A DNA stretch of 64,000 nucleotides from Pseudomonas sp. B28(2017) (GCF_002113025.1 NZ_NEJH01000003.1:558001-622000), one strand, 5' to 3'. Positions 42,379 to 52,526 are shown, numbered from the stretch's first letter. Made by a program: numbers and translations. The notes: generated by a model from the sequence alone, not told the origin.

Positions 42379-44823
42379 TTACCACTTGTACGTTGCACTC
42401 GCGACGACACTGCGCTGGTCGCCGTAGTAGCAGTAGAAGCTGTCGCAAGTGGAGATGTAGTCCTTGTCGAACAGGTTGGTCGCGTTAACGGCCAGCGAAG
42501 CGCCTTTGAGGCTGTTGTCCAGGCGACCGAGGTCGTAGTGAACCACCGCGTCGAACACCGTGTAGGCGCCGGCCTTGCCCAGCCAGGTGTTGGCCTGGTC
42601 GCCGTAGGTGTTGCCGGTGTAGCGTGCGCCGGCGCCGATGCCGAAACCGTCCAGTGCGCCGTTGTGCCAGGTGTAGTCGCCCCACACCGACGCTTGCTGG
42701 TTAGGCATCAGTTGCAGGCGATTGCCCTTGTAGATGCCCTCTTGCACTTCGGATTTGGCCAGGGTGTAGGCAGCGGTGACCTTGAGGTTTTCGGTCACGT
42801 CGGAAACGGCTTCCAGCTCCAGGCCTTTGACTTTCACTTCGCCGGTCTGGCTGGTGACCGTGACGTTGCCCACGTTGTTGGTGACGGAAACGTTCTTCTG
42901 GGTCAGGTCATACACCGCCGCCGTCAGCAGGGTGTTGCTGCCCGGAGGCTGGTACTTGATGCCCAGTTCCCATTGCTTGCCTTCGGTCGGCTTGAACGAC
43001 TCGGTCGGCGAGGCAGCGGCATTGCTGGTCGGCTGGAACGATTCGGCGTAGGACAGGTAAGGCACGAAGCCCGAGTCGAATACGTAGCTGATCGCCGCGT
43101 TGCCGCTGAAGTTCTTGTCGCGCTCGGTGTTGGTGGCATCACCTTTGTTGAAGAATGTGGTTCCGGTGTGGACCCAGTCTTCACGACCCCCGAGGGTCAG
43201 GCGCCATTGGTCGAGGGCCATCTGGTCCTGGATATACAGGCCGGTCTGCTGGGTCTTCTGTTCGTAGTCATAGAAGGCCGTGGAGCGTGCAGGACGCTCG
43301 ATCGGCAAACCATAGATCGGGTTGTTGACGTTGATACCCGGCGCGGTACCGAAGATCGACAGGTAATTGGTGGTGTTGCGCTGGTGGTCCAGGCCAATCA
43401 GCAAGGTGTGACTGACGTTGCCGGTGATGAAGTCACCCTGGAAGTTGTTGTCCACGGCGAACTGGGCGATGTCTTCGTCGACGTTGCTGGTGCCACGGCC
43501 GGTGTTGCCTTGATCGTCGACGACAAACCCGAGGTTGGCTAAGTCAGGGTTGTAGCTATTGACGGTCACGGCCTGGAACGACAGCTCCGACTTGGTGTAA
43601 CGCAGGTTCTGCCGGAACTGCCAGACATCGTTCAGGCGATGTTCGAAGGCGTAACCCAGCGCGTAGTAGGTGCGGTCGTAGAAGTCGTAGTTCGGATCAC
43701 CCAGGTTCTTGTGATGGGAAATCTCGCCGAACGGCATGTCGATCTTGGTGCCCTGGATCGGATAGAACTGACTGGTGATACCGGTATCGTCACGGGTGAA
43801 CTGCGTGAGCAGGGTGAAACTGGTGTCATCGTCGATGTTCCAGGTCAGGCTTGGCGCAATGTTGTAGCGCTTGTCATCGATGTGGTCGATTGGCGTGCCA
43901 CCGTCGCGCAGCACACCGCTGAGGCTGTACAGGAACTGGCCTTCGTCGTCGATTTTGCCGGTGCTGGCGAAGTTGATCTGGCGATGGTTGTCGCTGCCGT
44001 ACTGCAGCTGGACCTCGCTGCTGGCTTCAGCGCTTGGGCGACGGCTGACCATGTCCAGCAGGCCGCCCGGAGGAGTCTGGCCGTATACGGACGAGGCCGG
44101 GCCGCGCAGCAGCGCCAGGCGGTCGAGGTTCCAGGTTTCCTGTTTCGGGTTGGCGTATACACCTTTTGGCAGCGGCAGGCCGTCGAGGAATTGGGTCGGT
44201 TCGAAACCACGCACGCGCAACCAGTCGGAGCGGGTGTCGCTGCCGAAGCTGCTGGCGGTGATGCCAGGCAAGTAGCGCACGGCATCATCGAGGGTGTGCA
44301 CGTTGCGGTCGTCCATCTGTTGACGAGTGACGACTGAAATCGAGCGCGGTGCTTCGACCAGCGCGGTGTCGGTCTTGGTGCCGGCGGCGGTGCGCTTGGC
44401 CGTGTAGCCCTGCGCCGGACCCCAGGCGCTTTCAGCGTCTTCCACGCCGATCACGCTGGTGGCCGGCAGGGCCATCACGCCATCGGGCACGGCCACCAGG
44501 CTGTAGGTGCCTGCACTGCTTTGCTCCAGTTGCAGGCCGGTACCCCGCAGGGCCTCACGCAGAGCGCCGGCTGCGTCGAACTGGCCGTTGACTGGCGCCG
44601 AGGTTTTGCCCGCCGCCAGGGATGGGTTCAGCGCCAGGGCCAAACCGGCCTGGCTGGCGATCTGGTTCAGGGTGTTGGCCAACGGAGCGGCCGGCAGGTT
44701 GTAGGCGCGAACGCTGGACGCCTGTTCAGCGGCGAACAGTGGGCTGCTGGCCAAAGGGGGGCAAAGGGCAATGGCAACCGCTAGCAAACTGCGGCGCAAC
44801 AGGGAGTCTAGCGAGCGAGGCAT
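42379..44823 (-). CDS. foxA: TonB-dependent siderophore receptor with signalling domain (FoxA/FiuA type)
   Basis: An 814-residue outer-membrane receptor. A signal peptide (about 1-32) is followed by the STN signalling domain (YNLPAAPLANTLNQIASQAG; LREALRGTGLQLEQSSAGTY). The plug domain has APRSISVVTRQQMDDRNVHT and LLRGPASSVYGQTPPGG. The barrel ends with DSFYCYYGDQRSVVASATYKW-type sequence, resembling hydroxamate receptors such as FhuA, FiuA and FoxA, including two nearby Cys. FecIR-type genes lie upstream and a PepSY reductase downstream, as for foxIRAB. The exact siderophore (ferrioxamine against ferrichrome) cannot be told. Confidence 0.82.
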   Translation of the reverse strand: MPRSLDSLLRRSLLAVAIALCPPLASSPLFAAEQASSVRAYNLPAAPLANTLNQIASQAGLALALNPSLAAGKTSAPVNGQFDAAGALREALRGTGLQLEQSSAGTYSLVAVPDGVMALPATSVIGVEDAESAWGPAQGYTAKRTAAGTKTDTALVEAPRSISVVTRQQMDDRNVHTLDDAVRYLPGITASSFGSDTRSDWLRVRGFEPTQFLDGLPLPKGVYANPKQETWNLDRLALLRGPASSVYGQTPPGGLLDMVSRRPSAEASSEVQLQYGSDNHRQINFASTGKIDDEGQFLYSLSGVLRDGGTPIDHIDDKRYNIAPSLTWNIDDDTSFTLLTQFTRDDTGITSQFYPIQGTKIDMPFGEISHHKNLGDPNYDFYDRTYYALGYAFEHRLNDVWQFRQNLRYTKSELSFQAVTVNSYNPDLANLGFVVDDQGNTGRGTSNVDEDIAQFAVDNNFQGDFITGNVSHTLLIGLDHQRNTTNYLSIFGTAPGINVNNPIYGLPIERPARSTAFYDYEQKTQQTGLYIQDQMALDQWRLTLGGREDWVHTGTTFFNKGDATNTERDKNFSGNAAISYVFDSGFVPYLSYAESFQPTSNAAASPTESFKPTEGKQWELGIKYQPPGSNTLLTAAVYDLTQKNVSVTNNVGNVTVTSQTGEVKVKGLELEAVSDVTENLKVTAAYTLAKSEVQEGIYKGNRLQLMPNQQASVWGDYTWHNGALDGFGIGAGARYTGNTYGDQANTWLGKAGAYTVFDAVVHYDLGRLDNSLKGASLAVNATNLFDKDYISTCDSFYCYYGDQRSVVASATYKW

Positions 44824-44998
44824 ACAGCGGCTCCTGAATGGAAATATTTCTCAATTGCCTGTGTGCCGAACGAAAATCAAAAAGTGATAGGGCTGGATGA
44901 AAATAATTTCGATTCAGAAGTCGGTTGCGGCTGGTATTGGGGCAAACCGGTTTTTGTGGGGCGTCGAACGCCGCCATCGCGAGCAGACACAAAGCTAT

Positions 44999-45973
44999 TC
45001 AGGGCTTGGTAGCGGCCTTGGCCACAACCTTCACCCACCATGGCGTATGCTGCTCGATTTGCACCGGCAGGGTCGGCAGCAGGGCATTGAGCGCCAGGTC
45101 GGTGTCGCGCAGCGGGAAACTGCCGGTGATGCGCAGGTCGGCTACCTCCGGCGCGACGCCAACGTAACCGTTTCGATAGCGGCCGATTTCATGCACCAGA
45201 TCTTCCAGCCGCGTGTTGTCCACCACCAGCATGCCGCGAGTCCAGGCATCCGCGCCGAGGTTGACGGCCAGAACCGGGCCTAGGCCGTTGTTGCGGATCA
45301 GTACCTGCTGGCCTTCGTACAGGATCTGTTCGTCCGGAATGGATTGCGGATGAACCGCCACTGCCGACTGCAACACGCTCAGGCGCGTGCCTTCTTCTTC
45401 GCGCTTGACCAGAAACCGGGTCCCCAGCGCACGCATACTGCCTTCGCGGGTTTCGACGATGAACGGCCGGGGATCGCCATGACCGGTTTCCACCAGGATT
45501 TCGCCTTCCTGAAGCACGATGCGCCGTTGCTTTTCATCGAAGCGCACATCCAGGGCGCTGTGGGTGTTGAGATTGATCAGCGTGCCATCAGCCAGGCGCA
45601 GGGTGCGTTGCTCGCCAACGGCGGTGCGCTGGTCGGCCAGCCAATAGTCGATCGGCAGATAACGCTCCCCGGCGAACAGTGCCAGGCCAATCGCCGCAAC
45701 GATACTGGCTACACCGCTGCCGAGCTTGCGCACCCTTCGACGAATGCCTTCGCGCGATTGCAGCAGGGCCGTGCGAGCAGGGCCGCTGGCCACGCTGAAA
45801 CGCTGGTCGAGCATGCCCAGCTGGCGCCAGGCGCGGGCGTGCTCTTCGTGGGCCGCGTGCCACTTGGCGAACTCTTCGCGCTCCACCGGGTTGGCCGAAT
45901 CCATCGACAACTGCCAGGCAATCGCCGCGTCCAGCACCTTGGCCGATACCGGTTTGGCACTGAGCGGATTCAT
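44999..45973 (-). CDS. FecR-type anti-sigma/sigma regulator (FoxR-like)
   Basis: A 324-residue transmembrane regulator. The N-terminal cytosolic DUF4880 region (LDAAIAWQLSMDSANPVERE; FAKWHAAHEEHARAWRQLGM) binds the sigma factor. One membrane helix lies near 85-105 (LGSGVASIVAAIGLALFAGE). The periplasmic FecR domain shows RTLRLADGTLINLNTHSALD, RRIVLQEGEILVETGH and FIVETREGSMRALGTRFLVK. It should receive the signal from the STN domain of the receptor next door. It starts in an ATGA overlap with the sigma gene. Confidence 0.9.
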   Translation of the reverse strand: MNPLSAKPVSAKVLDAAIAWQLSMDSANPVEREEFAKWHAAHEEHARAWRQLGMLDQRFSVASGPARTALLQSREGIRRRVRKLGSGVASIVAAIGLALFAGERYLPIDYWLADQRTAVGEQRTLRLADGTLINLNTHSALDVRFDEKQRRIVLQEGEILVETGHGDPRPFIVETREGSMRALGTRFLVKREEEGTRLSVLQSAVAVHPQSIPDEQILYEGQQVLIRNNGLGPVLAVNLGADAWTRGMLVVDNTRLEDLVHEIGRYRNGYVGVAPEVADLRITGSFPLRDTDLALNALLPTLPVQIEQHTPWWVKVVAKAATKP

Positions 45974-46488
45974 GTCGGCTCACCATAAAGCGCGACGTAG
46001 CACTGGCGAATGCCCTGGGCCAGGTACTGGCGCACCCGCGGCACCGACACCCCCAGGCGCTCGGCGATTTCCGCGTGGCCGAGGCCGTCGAGACGGTTGT
46101 AGAGGAACGCTGCCCGGGCCTTGCTGGAAAGCTTGCCGAGCAAACGATCGATGTTTTTCAGGTCTTCGAGGATCATCTGCTGTTCTTCCGCCGACGGTTG
46201 TTCGGCTTCGGGAACCAGCATCAACTCGGTGAGGTAAGCCTGCTCCAGCGCGGCGCGCCGGAAATAATCGAACAGCAGGCCCTTGGCAATCGCCACCAGG
46301 AATGCCCGAGGCTCGCGCGGGGCCTTCAGTTCCTCGCGGCCCAGCAAGCGCACGAACGTGTCCTGGCTCAGGTCTTCGGCCCGCTGCGGGCAGGCGACGT
46401 TGCGTCGAAGCCAGGCCAATAGCCAACCGCGATGGTCCCGATATAACGCACCGACGAGCTCACTTTGAGGGCTTGGGACTGACGACAC
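45970..46488 (-). CDS. ECF sigma factor, FecI type (FoxI-like)
   Basis: A 172-residue iron-starvation sigma factor. Region 2: LYRDHRGWLLAWLRRNVACP, AEDLSQDTFVRLLGREEL. Region 4: RAAFLYNRLDGLGHAEIAER, LGVSVPRVRQYLAQGIRQCY. It is first in the operon sigma-antisigma-receptor-PepSY-small protein and should activate the receptor gene when the siderophore is sensed. A candidate Fur box lies 30 bases upstream. Confidence 0.9.
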   Translation of the reverse strand: MSSVPSPQSELVGALYRDHRGWLLAWLRRNVACPQRAEDLSQDTFVRLLGREELKAPREPRAFLVAIAKGLLFDYFRRAALEQAYLTELMLVPEAEQPSAEEQQMILEDLKNIDRLLGKLSSKARAAFLYNRLDGLGHAEIAERLGVSVPRVRQYLAQGIRQCYVALYGEPT

Positions 46489-46517
46489 GCCGCATCACCG
46501 ATTGGGAAACATTAACT

Positions 46518-46536
46518 AACGAGAATTGTTCGCGAT
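46518..46536. promoter_or_regulatory. Candidate Fur box upstream of the FecI-type sigma gene
   Basis: AACGAGAATTGTTCGCGAT (46518-46536) contains inverted GAA-TTG-TTC with flanks CGA/CGC, similar to the AT-rich inverted repeat bound by Fur. It lies 30-48 bases upstream of the sigma start. Match judged by eye only. Confidence 0.4.
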
Positions 46537-46598
46537 TGTGACAGAGGCGGGGGAGGTAAGCAATTGGCGTTGGTCGGGTGGGTGTTTGGCGATGGCCA

Positions 46599-46621
46599 CT
46601 GTAGGAGCTCGCTCCTACAGG
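46599..46621. terminator. Compact REP-derived hairpin
   Basis: CTGTAGGAGCTCGCTCCTACAG, a palindrome just after the exonuclease stop in its direction of transcription (gene ends at 46635). It may end the 49273-46635 transcript; there is no long T-run. Confidence 0.5.
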
Positions 46622-46634
46622 GATTGCGTATAGG

Positions 46635-47342
46635 TCAGAAGGAAGGCGCCTGCTGCCGGCGCTTCCACTGACTCAAGCGCTGTTGCAAATTCAACGGGCT
46701 ATGAATCTGCTGCTGCCGCGCGCGGCTGAATAGAATCAGCGCCAGTTCGGCGGTGGCCAGGGCGTCGGCGCTGGCGTGGTGGCGCTCGAAGACTTCGAGC
46801 TTGAACCAGTCGATCCAATCGTCCAGCCCCGCCTCGCGAATGTGCGCCTGGGGGCACAGCAGCGGTGCGATGTCCGCCACGTCCAGAAACGGATGCTGCA
46901 ACTTCAAACCCAGATGATCTTTCAGCGCACGGCCGAGCATGTACTGGTCAAACGGCGCGTGGAAGGCCAGCACCGGGCTGTCACCGAGGTACTCCATCAG
47001 GTCGAGCAGCGCTTCTGCCGGGTCGCTGCCTGCCGCAATGGCGCTGGGGCCAATACCGTGGATCAGCACACTGGGGCCGAGTTTTACTTGCGGGTATTGC
47101 AGGGTGCGCTCGAACTGCTGGCGAAAGTCGATGGCCCCGTCCTCGATCACCACGGCGCCGATGGACAACACACGGTCCTTGTTCAGGTTCAACCCGGTGG
47201 TTTCCAGGTCGAGCACCACCCAGCGTTGCTCGCGCAGACTGCACTGCGCCAGGTCGGCAGCAGTCGACAAGCGTTCCAGCCGATGTTGCAGGTGGGCGGG
47301 CAGGGTGGGGGGCGTCGGGCGCAACCAGGAAAACAGGCTCAT
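46635..47342 (-). CDS. DnaQ-type 3'-5' exonuclease
   Basis: A 235-residue DEDDh exonuclease. ExoI WVVLDLETTGLNLN carries the D and E, ExoII lies in SPVLAFHAPFDQYML, and ExoIII HHASADALATAELALILFS carries the final H and D. It resembles the epsilon proofreading family but lacks the polymerase-binding tail, so it is a stand-alone nuclease. It is co-transcribed with the upstream cNMP/CBS/DUF294 protein, with an ATGA-type overlap. Confidence 0.88.
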   Translation of the reverse strand: MSLFSWLRPTPPTLPAHLQHRLERLSTAADLAQCSLREQRWVVLDLETTGLNLNKDRVLSIGAVVIEDGAIDFRQQFERTLQYPQVKLGPSVLIHGIGPSAIAAGSDPAEALLDLMEYLGDSPVLAFHAPFDQYMLGRALKDHLGLKLQHPFLDVADIAPLLCPQAHIREAGLDDWIDWFKLEVFERHHASADALATAELALILFSRARQQQIHSPLNLQQRLSQWKRRQQAPSF

Positions 47343-49273
47343 AACTGATACCGCAACGTCAGGCTGCTTTGCAGGCGTTGTGCCTGGCGCAGGGACTCAC
47401 GCAGGATGCGTCGGTCCAGATGGTTGAGGCTGTCGGGATCGACCCGGTTTGAGTAAGGAAAATTCTCTCGGGTTTGTAGTTGATGTTGCTGCATGCGGGT
47501 TTGCTGGATGAAGTGATAGGCCTCTTCATACGCGGCGCCGTCCAGGGGGTCGATGACCTCCCTGGCGACCAACTGGCGAAAACGCTCTAGGGTGCTGTTC
47601 GCTTCGATACCGTGAGCCAGGGCCAGCAATCGGGCCCCGTCGACAAACGGTGCCAAGCCCTGAATCTTCAGATCCAGGCTGGCCTTCTCGCCATTTTTGC
47701 GCGTCAGCACGAACTCGCGAAAACGCCCTACGGGCGGGCGATTGCGCAGTGCATTTTCGGCCATCATGCGCTGGAACAAACGGTTGTCACCGACCTGATC
47801 GAGAATACCCCGACGCAACTGCTCGCAGCCTTGTTCGCTGCCCCAGACCACGCGCAAGTCGAAATAGATGCTCGAACCCAGCAGGTTCTCCGGGGTTGCC
47901 TCGCGGATAAACGCCGCAAAGCGTCGCGCCCACTCGGCCCGGGACAGGCACAGCTCCGGATTGCCGGCCATGATATTGCCCTTGCACAAAGTGAAGCCGC
48001 ACAGCGCCAGGCTCTGGTTGATCTGCTGGGCAATGGGCAACAACTTGCCGCGAATCTCGGCGGCATGAGCGGCGTCCCTGGCTTCGAACAGAATGCCGTT
48101 GTCCTGATCGGTGTGCAGGGTCTGCTCGCGGCGACCTTCACTGCCGAAACACAGCCAACTGAATGGCACGCCTGGGTCGCCTTTTTCGGCGATAGTCAGT
48201 TCGATCACCCGGCACACGGTGTGGTCGTTGAGCAAGGTGATGATGTGGGTGATCTGCGTCGAAGACGCGCCGTGGGCCAGCATTCGCTCGACCAGCTGAC
48301 CGATTTCGCCCCGCAGCGCCACCAGGTTTTCCACCTTCTGCGCATTGCGGATAGTGCGGGCCAGGTGCACCAGGTCGACCCGTTGCAGAGAAAACAGATC
48401 GCGCTCGGAAACCACACCGCACAAGCGCTGGTCCTTGACCAGGCAGACATGGGCTATGTGACGCTCGGTCATGGCAATCGCCGCGTCGAATGCACTGTGA
48501 TCCGGCGACAGGAAAAACGGCGCCCGGGTCATGTGCCTTTCGATGGCTTCGTTGAAATCACTGCTGCCGTCGGCCACGGTCTGACGCAGGTCGCGCAGGG
48601 TGAAAATCCCCAGTGGCGCCTTGAGTTCATCGACCACCACGATGCTGCCGACCTGTTGTTCGTGCATCAACGTCACGGCTTCGCGCAACGGCGTCTGCGG
48701 GGCGCATATCACCGGGTGGCGCATGGCCAATTCGCCCAGTCGGGTATTGAGCGAATATTGGGTGCCGAGGGTTTCCACGGCTTTTTGCTGCACTTGCTGG
48801 TTGACTTGATCCAGCAGGCTACTGACGCAGCGCAGGGCGAAGTTGCGGAAGGTGTCCGATAGCGAAAACAGGCGGATGAACGCCGGCTTGTTCAGTTGCA
48901 GGCAGAAGGTGTCCTCGCCGGCCAGGTGCTCGGTGCGGGTCGCCCGTTCACCCAGCAATGCCGCGAGGGGGAAACATTCGCCGGTGGTGATCTCGAAGAC
49001 CGTTTCGGTGCCACCTTTTGCCGTATGCGGACGCTCGCCCACGACCCGGCCTTGCTTGACGATATAGAAGTGCTCGACCGGGCCATCGGCAGGTTTGATG
49101 ATGCTCTCGCCAGGGGCGTAGAAACGCAGCTGACATTGCTCGACCAGATACGCCAGGTGAGCGTGTTCCATCTGGTTGAAGGGCGGGAAACGCTGAAGGA
49201 ATTGCAACGTGCCCTGGATGTTCTGCAACACCGCGGTTTTCCCTGCCTGTGTGAAGGCGTCCGCTTTACTCAT
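47339..49273 (-). CDS. cNMP-binding, CBS and DUF294 nucleotidyltransferase-like protein
   Basis: A 644-residue multidomain protein. The N-terminal cyclic-nucleotide-binding fold (about 25-140; FPPFNQMEHAHLAYLVEQCQ, EITTGECFPLAALLGERATR) is followed by paired CBS domains (about 155-280; MRHPVICAPQTPLREAVTLM, MTERHIAHVCLVKDQRLCGV). The DUF294 nucleotidyltransferase domain carries FGSEGRREQTLHTDQDNGIL, and a C-terminal DUF294_C helical domain follows. The start at 49273 (MSKADAFTQ) was picked because the longer frame reads promoter DNA; ATG 49279 is also possible. It may sense energy or nucleotide state, with the exonuclease as partner. Confidence 0.85.
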   Translation of the reverse strand: MSKADAFTQAGKTAVLQNIQGTLQFLQRFPPFNQMEHAHLAYLVEQCQLRFYAPGESIIKPADGPVEHFYIVKQGRVVGERPHTAKGGTETVFEITTGECFPLAALLGERATRTEHLAGEDTFCLQLNKPAFIRLFSLSDTFRNFALRCVSSLLDQVNQQVQQKAVETLGTQYSLNTRLGELAMRHPVICAPQTPLREAVTLMHEQQVGSIVVVDELKAPLGIFTLRDLRQTVADGSSDFNEAIERHMTRAPFFLSPDHSAFDAAIAMTERHIAHVCLVKDQRLCGVVSERDLFSLQRVDLVHLARTIRNAQKVENLVALRGEIGQLVERMLAHGASSTQITHIITLLNDHTVCRVIELTIAEKGDPGVPFSWLCFGSEGRREQTLHTDQDNGILFEARDAAHAAEIRGKLLPIAQQINQSLALCGFTLCKGNIMAGNPELCLSRAEWARRFAAFIREATPENLLGSSIYFDLRVVWGSEQGCEQLRRGILDQVGDNRLFQRMMAENALRNRPPVGRFREFVLTRKNGEKASLDLKIQGLAPFVDGARLLALAHGIEANSTLERFRQLVAREVIDPLDGAAYEEAYHFIQQTRMQQHQLQTRENFPYSNRVDPDSLNHLDRRILRESLRQAQRLQSSLTLRYQL

Positions 49274-49532
49274 AACCATTACCGCAGTCTTTTTTGGATT
49301 TGTTGTCGTCGGATGACTCACCCATGGTCGGCCCCTACGGTCAGGGTGCCCATTGGACGTAAGTCTAGGTAGGCAATGAGTGTGACTGAATGTCGGAAAA
49401 ACCTTACGCAATGGAGAGAAAAATCGCTCTATCCTGCTATAGGAAAAGTATCCGACGAAGTGCACATTGAAGGTCTATCAGCGATGTCTCACCACTGTGC
49501 CAGGGAATTGAACTGAACATGTAGGGAACGCC

Positions 49533-49994
49533 ATGTCCGACCACGATATTTTGAGTGACGCCGAGCGGGAATTGCTCAGTGCCGTCATGCTGGAACCTGA
49601 CCTGCCGCTGCAACGGGTGCTGATCGTCGACGACGATAAAGACGCCCGGGAGCTGTTGTCAGAGATCCTCGCGCTGGAAGGCATTCGCTGCAAAAAAGCG
49701 GCCAGTGGCAAAGCGGCACTCAATATCCTGGTGGCAGAGGCAGAGATCCAAAAGCCCTCGATCGGTTTAATGATCACCGACCTGCGGATGGGCGAAGTAG
49801 ACGGGCTGGATCTGATCCGCCAGATACGTGAGTCGGTTCGGGCGGCGTTGCCGATCATCATTGTCTCGGGTGACGCCGACGTGAAGGATGCGATCGCCGC
49901 GATGCATTTGAACGTGGTGGACTTTCTGCTCAAGCCGATCGATGCCGGGCAGTTGCTTGAGTTGGTCAAGCGTGAGCTTGGGATGAAGCCTTAG
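49533..49994 (+). CDS. Single-domain response regulator
   Basis: A 153-residue receiver protein without an output domain. The acidic pair is in QRVLIVDDDKDARELL, the phosphoacceptor is D83 (GLMITDLRMGEVDGLDLI), the Thr/Ser switch is in PIIIVSGDADV, and the Lys is in VVDFLLKPIDAG. An N-terminal extension of about 27 residues is present. It is divergent from the DUF294 gene, and no histidine kinase lies nearby. It is followed by a strong terminator shared with convergent glcB. Confidence 0.88.
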   Translation: MSDHDILSDAERELLSAVMLEPDLPLQRVLIVDDDKDARELLSEILALEGIRCKKAASGKAALNILVAEAEIQKPSIGLMITDLRMGEVDGLDLIRQIRESVRAALPIIIVSGDADVKDAIAAMHLNVVDFLLKPIDAGQLLELVKRELGMKP

Positions 49995-50033
49995 CAGCCC
50001 CGCGCATCCCCTGTGGGAGCGCATCGGCAAACA

Positions 50034-50065
50034 AAAAAGCCCTGATCGAAAGGTCAGGGCTTTTT
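50034..50065. terminator. Bidirectional Rho-independent terminator
   Basis: AAAAAGCCCTGA and TCAGGGCTTTTT form a perfect stem with an 8-base loop and T-runs on both strands. It sits between convergent response-regulator and glcB genes. Confidence 0.9.
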
Positions 50066-50087
50066 CATGTCCGGCGTAAACGCTCAG

Positions 50088-52265
50088 TTACAGGCCATTG
50101 GCAGCCTTGAACTCGCGCCGACGACGGTGCAGGACCGGCTCGGTGTAGCCGTTTGGCTGTTTGGTGCCTTCGACCACCAGTTCGACCGCCGCCTGGAAGG
50201 CGATGTTGCTGTCGAAATTCGGAGCCAGCGGACGGTACAGTGCGTCGCCGGCGTTCTGACGGTCAACCACCGGCGCCATGCGCTTGAGGCTTTCCATGAC
50301 CTGGTCTTCGGTGACGATGCCATGGCGCAGCCAGTTGGCGATGTGCTGGCTGGAAATACGCAGCGTTGCACGGTCTTCCATCAGGCCGATGTCGTTGATG
50401 TCCGGCACCTTCGAACAACCGACGCCCTGGTCGATCCAGCGCACCACATAACCGAGAATGCCCTGGCTGTTGTTGTCCAGTTCGTTCTTGATCTGTTCGG
50501 CTGTCCACTGCGGGTTTACCGCCAGCGGGATGGTCAGGATGTCGTCCACCGACGCATGCGCACGTTTGGCCAGTTCGGCCTGACGGGCGAACACGTCAAC
50601 CTTGTGGTAATGCAGCGCGTGTAGCGCAGCGGCGGTTGGCGAGGGTACCCAGGCGGTGTTGGCGCCGGCCAGCGGGTGAGCGATTTTCTGTTCGAGCATC
50701 GCCGCCATCAGGTCTGGCATGGCCCACATGCCCTTGCCGATCTGCGCGCGACCTTGCAGGCCTGTGCTCAGGCCAATATCGACGTTGGAGTTCTCGTAGG
50801 CGCCGATCCATTTCTCCGCCTTCATGTCCGCCTTGCGCACCATCGGGCCGGCTTCCATGGAGGTGTGGATTTCATCGCCTGTGCGGTCGAGGAAACCGGT
50901 GTTGATGAACACCACGCGCTCACTCGCCGCCTTGATGCAGGCCTTGAGGTTGATCGTGGTACGGCGCTCCTCGTCCATGATCCCGACTTTGAGTGTGTTG
51001 CGTGGCAGGCCCAGCACGTCTTCGATGCGACCGAACAGCTCGTTGGTGAACGCCGCTTCTTCAGGGCCGTGCATCTTCGGCTTCACGATATAGATCGAGC
51101 CGGTGCGGCTGTTCTTGCGCGAGCTGTTGCCATTGAGGTTGTGGATCGCCGACAGGCAGGTCACCAGGCCGTCGAGAATGCCTTCCGGCACTTCATTGCC
51201 GTCTTTGTCGAGGATCGCGTCGATGGTCATCAGGTGACCGACGTTACGCACGAACAGCAACGAACGACCGTGCAGGCTCAATTCACTGCCATCGACCGCG
51301 GTGTAGGTGCGGTCGGGGTTCATGGTACGGGTAAAGGTCTGACCACCCTTGGTGACGCTTTCGGACAGGTCACCCTTCATCAGGCCGAGCCAGTTGCGGT
51401 AGATCACCACCTTGTCATCAGCGTCGACGGCGGCAACCGAGTCTTCGCAGTCCATGATGGTGGTCAGCGCGGCCTCCATCAGGATGTCTTTGACGCCGGC
51501 CGCGTCGGTCTGGCCGACCGGGGTGCTGGCGTCGACCTGGATTTCGAAATGCAGGCCATTGTTTTTCAGCAGGATCGCGGTCGGTGCAGCGGCATTGCCC
51601 TGGAAGCCGATCAGTTGAGCATCGTTGCGCAGGCCGGTGTTGCTGCCGCCTTTAAGGGCGACCACCAGTTTGCCATCGACGATCTTGTAGCCGGTGGAGT
51701 CGACGTGGGAACCGGCCGCCAATGGCGCCGATTCGTCGAGGAAGGCACGGGCGAAGGCAATGACCTTGTCACCGCGCACCTTGTTGTAGCCTTTGCCTTT
51801 TTCCGCGCCGCCAGCTTCGCTGATGGCGTCTGTGCCGTAGAGCGCGTCATACAGCGAACCCCAGCGGGCGTTCGAGGCGTTGAGCGCAAAGCGGGCGTTC
51901 ATCACCGGCACCACGAGTTGCGGGCCGGCCATGCGGGCGATTTCGTCATCGACGTTTTGCGTCGTCGCCTGGAAATCGGCCGCTTCTGGCAGCAGATAAC
52001 CGATGTCTTGCAGGAAGGCTTTATAGGCCACGGCGTCGTGGGATTGACCGGCACGTGACTGGTGCCAGCCGTCGATACGAGCCTGGAAATCATCGCGTTT
52101 GGCGAGTAGGGCTTTGTTCTTCGGCGCCAGGTCATGGATGACCTTGTCGGCACCGGCCCAGAACTGATCGGCGGTGAGGCCGGTTCCGGGAATGGCTTCG
52201 TTGTTCACGAAGTCGAACAGGACTTTGGCGACCTGCAGGCCACCGACTTGAACGTGTTCAGTCAT
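50088..52265 (-). CDS. glcB: Malate synthase G
   Basis: A 725-residue enzyme that joins glyoxylate and acetyl-CoA to give malate. It starts [20 protein letters not shown] at ATG 52265. Family stretches: [80 protein letters not shown] and [20 protein letters not shown]. Full length, stand-alone gene. A 545-base upstream region holds two operator-like palindromes. Confidence 0.96.
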   Translation of the reverse strand: MTEHVQVGGLQVAKVLFDFVNNEAIPGTGLTADQFWAGADKVIHDLAPKNKALLAKRDDFQARIDGWHQSRAGQSHDAVAYKAFLQDIGYLLPEAADFQATTQNVDDEIARMAGPQLVVPVMNARFALNASNARWGSLYDALYGTDAISEAGGAEKGKGYNKVRGDKVIAFARAFLDESAPLAAGSHVDSTGYKIVDGKLVVALKGGSNTGLRNDAQLIGFQGNAAAPTAILLKNNGLHFEIQVDASTPVGQTDAAGVKDILMEAALTTIMDCEDSVAAVDADDKVVIYRNWLGLMKGDLSESVTKGGQTFTRTMNPDRTYTAVDGSELSLHGRSLLFVRNVGHLMTIDAILDKDGNEVPEGILDGLVTCLSAIHNLNGNSSRKNSRTGSIYIVKPKMHGPEEAAFTNELFGRIEDVLGLPRNTLKVGIMDEERRTTINLKACIKAASERVVFINTGFLDRTGDEIHTSMEAGPMVRKADMKAEKWIGAYENSNVDIGLSTGLQGRAQIGKGMWAMPDLMAAMLEQKIAHPLAGANTAWVPSPTAAALHALHYHKVDVFARQAELAKRAHASVDDILTIPLAVNPQWTAEQIKNELDNNSQGILGYVVRWIDQGVGCSKVPDINDIGLMEDRATLRISSQHIANWLRHGIVTEDQVMESLKRMAPVVDRQNAGDALYRPLAPNFDSNIAFQAAVELVVEGTKQPNGYTEPVLHRRRREFKAANGL

Positions 52266-52466
52266 TGCTTGCCTCACTCTGCTCAGCTATTTCGCTTTTC
52301 AGCTCTTCAATTTAACAATGAAGCCTTCGGCCATTTAAACCACAAACCCCTCTACCAGTACATGCCATTTCGGGCGGCTGGGTTGGGACCAATCAACGGC
52401 TTGGGGCCTTGCTGACAGGGCTTTCAGGGTTGCGAACGTGCCTGCGGCAGACATCGATCCAACGTT

Positions 52467-52526
52467 ATGTAGTGCGCGCTGAGGCATACTACATGATGAA
52501 TTGCGGTTGTGAAAATTAGACTAATT
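52467..52526. promoter_or_regulatory. Two palindromes in the glcB upstream region
   Basis: ATGTAGT (52467-52473) and ACTACAT (52488-52494) are perfect inverted 7-mers 14 bases apart. AATTAG-A-CTAATT (52514-52526) is a perfect 6-1-6 palindrome. They lie 200-260 bases from the glcB start and about 300 from the ACT-domain gene. They may be operators for either gene. The rest of 52266-52810 shows a REP pair and no gene. Confidence 0.4.
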
